From contig CP070758.1 in NCBI GenBank assembly GCA_020348925.1, positions 2,766,118 to 2,830,117 of the forward strand: a stretch of 64,000 bases of DNA, written 5' to 3'. Source of the stretch: Gemmatimonadota bacterium. Its GTDB lineage: Bacteria > JBHIER01 > G020348925. Of the stretch, positions 59,329 to 64,000 are shown in pieces (positions within the stretch are counted from its first letter, which is position 1; the number at the start of each line of letters is the position of its first letter). Position numbers and translations under genes: made by a program. The notes below the pieces were generated by a model. It did no database searches. It worked only from the letters and a program-made list of their open reading frames with translations, and was not told where the DNA came from.

Positions 59329-61890
59329 TTACTTCAGCAGCACCATCCTCTTCGTCATTGTGAAAGAACCCGAGTCGAGTCGGTAGAAATAGACACCGCT
59401 GGCCATGGTGCTGGCATCCCATCTCACCGAGTGATATCCGGCCTCCAGTGTTTCATCCACAAGCACCTTCACCTCTTGACCCAGGATATTGTATATACTC
59501 AACTTGACCTTCGCGTTCGAAGGCAAAGCATACTCGATGAACGTCTCCGGGTTGAAAGGATTCGGATAGTTCTGGGCCAGATGGTATTCAAGCGGAATGC
59601 CCATCTCTGCCTTGACGAGGACCATGAAACGAGCATAATCCTCGGCTGGGAGATAGGGTTCAAGGGTTTTGAAGAAGGCCAATGCCTCCGGGGTGACTCT
59701 GGCTTTGCATACACCTGGCGCACATTCTCCGGTACCCAGAATAACATTCACAATGCCCAGAGCATCGATGACGTCGATATCACCGTCGTCGTTGCAGTCG
59801 CCGGTGCAGAGACCGTCACCAGTCAAGGGATCGAGACCCAGAATGTGATTGACAACCCTCAAAACGTCGAGAACGTCGGTTGCTCCATCAGCATTGGCAT
59901 CGCCTCTTGTTCCAATACATCCGCCGGTAGGACACCAGCGCGGATCACCGATGCACTGTCCCATATCACCAAGGGCGATTCCGACAAAAAATCCGCTGAC
60001 AGTGAAATCGAAATTATCCGGATCAAGGAATTCAGGATCCTCGGAATAGATGTTCTCGATCACGGCCTCGGGATCGTCTATATTGAATCCGTTCGTGTTC
60101 AGCTCCGCACAGTAGGTTACCGTACCGTGGGAAGCATCCACGATCTGACCCGTCTGGTAAAAGATGGAATTTGTCACTTCGATATCGGTGAAGTCATTGG
60201 CCCCGTCATCATCAGCCCGAATCACGTCGTTGCCCACGTCATAAAAGGTGCACTGATTGACACGGATCTGCGCATCAGGTACTCCCGGATCCGATATCAA
60301 TGCAGCACGTATACCGTAGTCACCGATCTCGGCAAAGGTACAGTTCTCAAATGACAACACCCCAAACTGGCCCGGTGAAACCGTCGGCTCCCGGAAACGG
60401 AATCCGTAACTCGGAATTCGGGTGAACATACAGTTCGTAAACCGAATCTCCTCTGCATATTCGGCCGGCGCATCGGCCCGATAGACATAGCCCTGCAGGA
60501 CACCTTCGTCAAGACGGCCAAAGTGATCGAACACCATGTCTTCACAGAACAATGTATATCCGAAATCCACCACGTCGGCGCTCCGCATGGCGTACTTGGT
60601 CGAATCCCTCTCATCCACTATCCCGTCATCGACAAAACCCGTCATCCTGATCCCCGACAACCATACACTGGAACCGATATCCAGCACATGATCTCCCCCA
60701 CACTCCCAGATGGGCTTTTCCGCCAGCCCGGCCGCCGCCCTGATGGTGATAGGGAAAGTAGCAGTCACCTTGACATGCTCATAATAGGTTCCACCGCTGG
60801 TGGTCAGCTCGATCACACCTCCTGGACTGACCTGGCTCATAGCTTCTCTGATTCCGTTCTCACCGAAAGGAACATATACCATATTCGCTTTGACCCATCG
60901 CAGATCGCCGACGACCAATCCATCATCACCCACAGCGATCCCCTTGAAAAACTCGCTGACGGTGAAATCGAAGTTGTCGGGATCGCCGAATTCCGGATCC
61001 TCGGCATAGATGTTTTCGATCACCGCCTCGGGATCGTCGATGTTGAACCCGTTCGTGTTCAACTCCGCACAGTAGGTTACCGTCCCGTGGGAGGCATCCA
61101 CGATCTGACCCGTCTGGTTGAAGATGGAATTCTTCACCACGATATCGGTGAAGTCATTGGCCCCGTCATCGTCGGCCCGGATCACATCGTTGCCCACATC
61201 ATAAAAGGTACAGTGATTGACCCGTATCTGCGCATCGGGCACCCCCGGATCCGAGATCAACGCGGCCCGCATGCCGTAGTCACCGATCTCGGCAAAAGTG
61301 CAGTTCTCAAGGGACAACACCCCGAACTGGCCGGGCGGAGAGGTTGGCTCCCGAAAACGGAATCCATAGCTCGGGATGCGAGTGAACGTGCAGTTCGTAA
61401 AACGAATCTCGGAAGCATAGACCGCCGGGGCATCCGCCCGGTAGACATACCCTTGGTATGTGCCGTCATCAAAACGACCGAAATGATCGAACTCCATGTC
61501 GTCACAGATCAAGACATACCCTGAATCCACTACGTCGGCGCTCCTCATGGCATACTTGGTCGAATCCCGGTCATCCTCAATGCCGTCATCGACAAATCCC
61601 GTCATCCTGATACCCGAAAGCCAAACACTGGAACCGATGTCCAGCACATGACCACCACCGCTCTCCCAGAGGGGCTTGATCTGCAGACCGGCTGCCGCCC
61701 TGATGGTGATGGGAAACGTGGCCGTAACAGTGGAATCTTCATAGTACGTACCACTCGACATGAGCTCGATCACATCCCCGGGACCCACCTGGGAAAAAGC
61801 ACTACTGATCTGATTCACACCAGGCCAGACCTGATGAATTGTCACCGGAATCCATCGCGGATCGCCGACGGTCAATCCATCGTCACCCAC
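59329..61890 (-). CDS. C-terminal part of a triplicated beta-helix surface protein (after in-frame stop)
   Basis: 853 aa reading from a GTG at 61890, in the same frame as the ORF that ends at 61933. It contains the second and third ~320-residue beta-helix repeats, then 'GDANADGATDVLDVLRVVNH' and 'DCNDDGDIDVIDALG' (dockerin-like loops), a short linker and a C-terminal 'NYPNPFNPET ... GYHSVRWDASTMASGVYFYRL' sorting/FlgD-like module. It lacks a signal peptide. This and the 61933-62871 ORF would be one 1180-residue protein if the TAA at 61933-61935 were a sense codon (copy three has GAT there). It is therefore probably the remainder of a pseudogene, or is reached by read-through. The original role was probably adhesion or glycan binding at the surface. 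Confidence 0.8.
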   Translation of the reverse strand: MGDDGLTVGDPRWIPVTIHQVWPGVNQISSAFSQVGPGDVIELMSSGTYYEDSTVTATFPITIRAAAGLQIKPLWESGGGHVLDIGSSVWLSGIRMTGFVDDGIEDDRDSTKYAMRSADVVDSGYVLICDDMEFDHFGRFDDGTYQGYVYRADAPAVYASEIRFTNCTFTRIPSYGFRFREPTSPPGQFGVLSLENCTFAEIGDYGMRAALISDPGVPDAQIRVNHCTFYDVGNDVIRADDDGANDFTDIVVKNSIFNQTGQIVDASHGTVTYCAELNTNGFNIDDPEAVIENIYAEDPEFGDPDNFDFTVSEFFKGIAVGDDGLVVGDLRWVKANMVYVPFGENGIREAMSQVSPGGVIELTTSGGTYYEHVKVTATFPITIRAAAGLAEKPIWECGGDHVLDIGSSVWLSGIRMTGFVDDGIVDERDSTKYAMRSADVVDFGYTLFCEDMVFDHFGRLDEGVLQGYVYRADAPAEYAEEIRFTNCMFTRIPSYGFRFREPTVSPGQFGVLSFENCTFAEIGDYGIRAALISDPGVPDAQIRVNQCTFYDVGNDVIRADDDGANDFTDIEVTNSIFYQTGQIVDASHGTVTYCAELNTNGFNIDDPEAVIENIYSEDPEFLDPDNFDFTVSGFFVGIALGDMGQCIGDPRWCPTGGCIGTRGDANADGATDVLDVLRVVNHILGLDPLTGDGLCTGDCNDDGDIDVIDALGIVNVILGTGECAPGVCKARVTPEALAFFKTLEPYLPAEDYARFMVLVKAEMGIPLEYHLAQNYPNPFNPETFIEYALPSNAKVKLSIYNILGQEVKVLVDETLEAGYHSVRWDASTMASGVYFYRLDSGSFTMTKRMVLLK

Positions 61891-62805
61891 TGCGATCCCT
61901 TTGAAAAACTCGCTGACAGTGAAGTCGAAATTTTACGGATAAAGGAACTCAGGATCCTCGGCATAGATGTTCTCGACCACAGCTTCGGGATCGTCGATGT
62001 TGAACCCGTTCGTGTTCAATTCCGCACAGTAGGTTACCGTCCCGTGGGAGGCATCCACGATCTGACCCGTCTGGTTGAAGATGGAATTTTTTACCACAAT
62101 ATCGGTGAAGTCATTGGCCCCGTCATCGTCGGCCCGGATCACGTCGTTACCCACACCGTAAAATGTGCAGTGATTGACCCGTATCTGCGCATCGGGCACC
62201 CCCGGATCCGAGATCAACGCGGCCCGCATGCCGTAGTCACCGATCTCGGCAAAGGTGCAGTTCTCAAAGGACAACACGCCAAACTGACCAGGCGGTGAAC
62301 TCGGCTCACGGAAACGGAACCCGTAGCTCGGGATGCGGGTAAATGTGCAATTCGTAAACCGAATCTCGGAAGCATAGACCGCCGGGGCATCCGCCCGGTA
62401 GACGTACCCCTGCAGGACACCATCGTCAAAGCGACCGAAATGATCGAACACCATATCCTCACATATCAAGACATACCCCGAATCCACCACGTCGGCGCTC
62501 CGCATGGCATACTTGGTTGAATCCCGGTCATCCACAATCTCATCATCGACAAATCCCGTCATCCTGATACCTGAAAGCCAAACACTGGAACCGATATCCA
62601 GGACATGATCACCACCGCTCTCCCAGACGGGCTTGTTTTGCAGACCGGCTGCCGCCCTGATGGTGATGGGAAACGTGGCCGTCACTTTATCGGTCTCATA
62701 ATACGTCCCACCATTTGTTATCAGCTCGATAACATCCCCAGGACCCGCTTGTTCGAAGGCGGCGCTGATCTTATTGTACCCGGAATCAACCATAATCACA
62801 TTCTG
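59994..62805 (-). repeat. Three tandem ~957-960 bp repeats inside the beta-helix gene
   Basis: Anchor words such as the CGCTGAC that follows 'AAAAACT' recur at 61911, 60954 and 59994, giving periods of 957 and 960 bases. Each unit encodes about 320 residues with conserved phrases 'VWLSGIRMTGFVDD', 'GYVYRADAP', 'IPSYGFRFREP' and 'GTVTYCAELNTNGFNIDD'. DNA similarity between units is high over hundreds of bases, so duplication is recent or kept uniform by gene conversion. Units differ mainly in the first ~40 residues. Confidence 0.92.
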
Positions 62806-62871
62806 CCCATAGGCTCCTGAGAAATTTAACGTTGCAAGAACAACAATTGATAAAATTAGAATCCTCTTCAT
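61933..62871 (-). CDS. N-terminal part of a triplicated beta-helix surface protein, ending at premature stop
   Basis: 312 aa with a signal peptide ('ILILSIVVLATLNFSGAYG') and a GGGGGG ribosome site before the ATG. It contains the first beta-helix repeat and stops at 'EDPEFLYP', where the other two copies continue '...DPDNFDFTVS'. The frame is open again directly after the TAA with 'NFDFTVSEFFKGIAVGDDG', so the break is a nonsense change, not a frameshift. As it stands, the product would be exported but lack the dockerin-like and sorting modules that lie in the downstream part. See the ORF at 59329-61890. Confidence 0.82.
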   Translation of the reverse strand: MKRILILSIVVLATLNFSGAYGQNVIMVDSGYNKISAAFEQAGPGDVIELITNGGTYYETDKVTATFPITIRAAAGLQNKPVWESGGDHVLDIGSSVWLSGIRMTGFVDDEIVDDRDSTKYAMRSADVVDSGYVLICEDMVFDHFGRFDDGVLQGYVYRADAPAVYASEIRFTNCTFTRIPSYGFRFREPSSPPGQFGVLSFENCTFAEIGDYGMRAALISDPGVPDAQIRVNHCTFYGVGNDVIRADDDGANDFTDIVVKNSIFNQTGQIVDASHGTVTYCAELNTNGFNIDDPEAVVENIYAEDPEFLYP

Positions 62872-63023
62872 TTTTCCCCCCTTTTTAAAAGTTTCTTTGC
62901 ACTGATAAGAGGATTACCGAATCTTCATGTTCTATTCAGACCACCCCCTTTCAACTTAATCGATTCACAGTTCTCATCCTACCCCTCTCGATCTGTCCCT
63001 CTCAATCACCTCCTTTCTCTCTT

Positions 63024-64000
63024 TTAATGGTAGTCTGTCGTGATACATCGGGCAAATGGACTCGATTTCCCGGCAATAAAATAAGAGACGTTATCATATT
63101 CCAAGGACATGTCGTGGAGATCATGGGCCCCCGGCTCTCCCCTCCACGATCCATTCTCGAAGGTACCCCGAACGACCACCCGATACATCCAGGCTGAGAG
63201 GAGTGCTTCGGCTGGGACAAACAGCAGTTTCGTCGCTTCGGGATCGGGATCAATGGGCGGATCCGATCTCATTCCCGCATCGTAGGTATCCAGAACAGCG
63301 CTGGGACGATAGGGGAAAATGGTACCGACCGTATCGTTTTCACCGTTCACAAAAGAGAGGGTATCCCCCCATTCTGTAAAAATTACTGTGCCGCTCGTTG
63401 AGATACTTTTCTGGTCCACCATCTCTTTCTCATTCCACGTCAGGCTCCCGTCGTCACTTCTGTAAATATCAGTGGACGTTGTCAGGAATATGCCGTTCGG
63501 TGACCCGTGATTTAGGAAAAATTCCGCGATCGTGTCGCCCGGTGAGGGGACGGAAAGCACTGTCCAGGTGGTTCCGGCATCAAATGATGAATAGAGCTCC
63601 CCGACGGTAGCCACAAAGAGGTGCGAGCTGTTGTCCGGATCGAAACGGATGATCCTCGATGTAGGAGTATCCAGTCCCTGTACCGATGCAAACCAGTCTT
63701 CCCCCGCATTATGGCTTTTATAAATACCCCGGTTATCCGTCGCGGCATAAAGGATGTTGCTGTTGTTCGGATCAACAACAACATCGAAAATGCGGGAGCC
63801 GGGTAGTCCGTTCCGTTTCATCTCCCAGGTCGAACCGCCATCAGTGCTTTTATAAATATACCGTCCGAGAGTTGCGGCATATACCGTCATGCTACTCTGG
63901 AAATCAACGATGGTTTTAACAATCGTTCGGTCGCTTCGCCAATTGGGCAGCTCGCCGGTCAACTCCCAGGTCGTTCCCTTATTGTAACTTACAAAAATTC
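63024..64000 (-). CDS. BNR/sortilin-type beta-propeller repeat protein, 5' end outside window
   Basis: The reading frame is open to the right edge ('FVSYNKGTTWELTG' at the border), so the start is missing; about 325 residues are visible. Asp-box motifs recur: 'YKSTDGGSTWEMK', 'YKSHNAGEDWFAS', 'YSSFDAGTTWTVL' and 'YRSDDGSLTWNEK', each followed by strands such as 'ILYAATDNRGI'. These are the blades of a VPS10/BNR beta-propeller. The last ~80 residues are different and lack repeats. Automatic labels such as sialidase are often given to such proteins, but no sialidase catalytic residues are visible; a secreted binding or structural role is more likely. Confidence 0.85.
   Translation of the reverse strand, partial: IFVSYNKGTTWELTGELPNWRSDRTIVKTIVDFQSSMTVYAATLGRYIYKSTDGGSTWEMKRNGLPGSRIFDVVVDPNNSNILYAATDNRGIYKSHNAGEDWFASVQGLDTPTSRIIRFDPDNSSHLFVATVGELYSSFDAGTTWTVLSVPSPGDTIAEFFLNHGSPNGIFLTTSTDIYRSDDGSLTWNEKEMVDQKSISTSGTVIFTEWGDTLSFVNGENDTVGTIFPYRPSAVLDTYDAGMRSDPPIDPDPEATKLLFVPAEALLSAWMYRVVVRGTFENGSWRGEPGAHDLHDMSLEYDNVSYFIAGKSSPFARCITTDYH

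Noticed and set aside
59320-60354. Long plus-strand ORF (344 codons) opposite the beta-helix gene
   Set aside because: It is antisense to a gene with clear domains and repeats, recurs in each repeat unit, has no ribosome site and its protein has no recognisable feature.
60523-61524. Plus-strand ORF of 333 codons
   Set aside because: It mirrors the same antisense frame in the neighbouring repeat unit; it is a by-product of codon use in the beta-helix gene.
61933-61935. TAA reassigned as a sense codon in this organism
   Set aside because: TAA is the ordinary stop of several genes here, for example at 672-674 and 29153-29155, so general recoding is excluded.
59994-62805. Tandem repeats as a CRISPR array
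   Set aside because: Units are ~957 bp, coding and in frame, with no spacer structure.
63005-63018. Fourteen-base match to the 16S rRNA 3' end (orphan strong Shine-Dalgarno on the minus strand)
   Set aside because: No start codon with a useful ORF follows at proper distance; the stretch lies just after the propeller gene stop and no leader peptide longer than about ten codons is possible.
63024-64000. Sialidase function for the BNR-repeat protein
   Set aside because: Only Asp-box repeats are visible; the arginine triad and nucleophile region of sialidases are not.

Overview
The window looks like part of a chromosome from an uncultured bacterium of the FCB group outside classical Bacteroidota; Latescibacterota, KSB1 or Zixibacteria are possible, but I cannot decide. 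The clues are secreted proteins ending in paired dockerin-like calcium loops, one C-terminus of the 'NYPNPFNPET ... ASGVYFYRL' sorting/FlgD-like type, BNR-type propeller repeats, and a large glycan locus without any SusC/SusD pair.

Every gene I can support lies on the minus strand, so the locus reads from base 64000 down to base 1. In that direction: a partial BNR propeller protein; a large triplicated beta-helix surface protein broken by an in-frame TAA and followed by a clear terminator (59221-59273); an unclassified 870-aa secreted protein with a 182-aa partner; two GH2 enzymes (one exported, one cytoplasmic and UidA-like); an SSF transporter; a module of URO-D-like protein, Nramp-like transporter and TIM-barrel isomerase; GH28, GH20 and an alpha/alpha-barrel protein; a sulfatase block (HEAT-repeat sulfatase, arylsulfatase, SGSH-like sulfatase, anaerobic sulfatase-maturating enzyme, a further sulfatase); GH31, a second SSF transporter, a dockerin-bearing beta-helix protein, GH105, NagA, KduD, DUF4861 and UxaC. 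After a gap with a small palindromic element come a KduI/IolB-type isomerase, another GH31, a TRAP transporter (P, Q, M), Eda, UxaE, an SDR, 6-phosphogluconate dehydrogenase, a LarA-superfamily protein, KdgK, a HAD phosphatase, a MOFRL glycerate kinase, a heparinase II/III-like lyase with dockerin, GH84, and the start of a third SSF transporter.

Together this is a catabolic locus for a sulfated glycan containing uronic acid and N-acetylhexosamine, such as a glycosaminoglycan or an algal or animal mucin-like sulfated polymer. Secreted sulfatases, lyases and glycosidases release sulfate-free oligosaccharides. TRAP and SSF systems probably import uronates and small saccharides. In the cytoplasm, unsaturated uronates flow through the KduI-type isomerase and KduD to KDG, KdgK and Eda; saturated uronates flow through UxaC, UxaE and the SDR towards mannonate; N-acetylhexosamine flows through NagA. 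Mannonate dehydratase (UxuA) is not in the window, whereas a nickel-type LarA homologue is coupled to Gnd, which suggests a possible mannonate-to-gluconate bypass.

I see no tRNA, rRNA, CRISPR array, transposase or transcription factor. The gene-free stretches are all shorter than 300 bases: 20335-20587 and 50151-50400 (small palindromic repeats), 41126-41331 (nothing recognised), 59174-59328 (terminator plus leader) and 62872-63023 (leader only).
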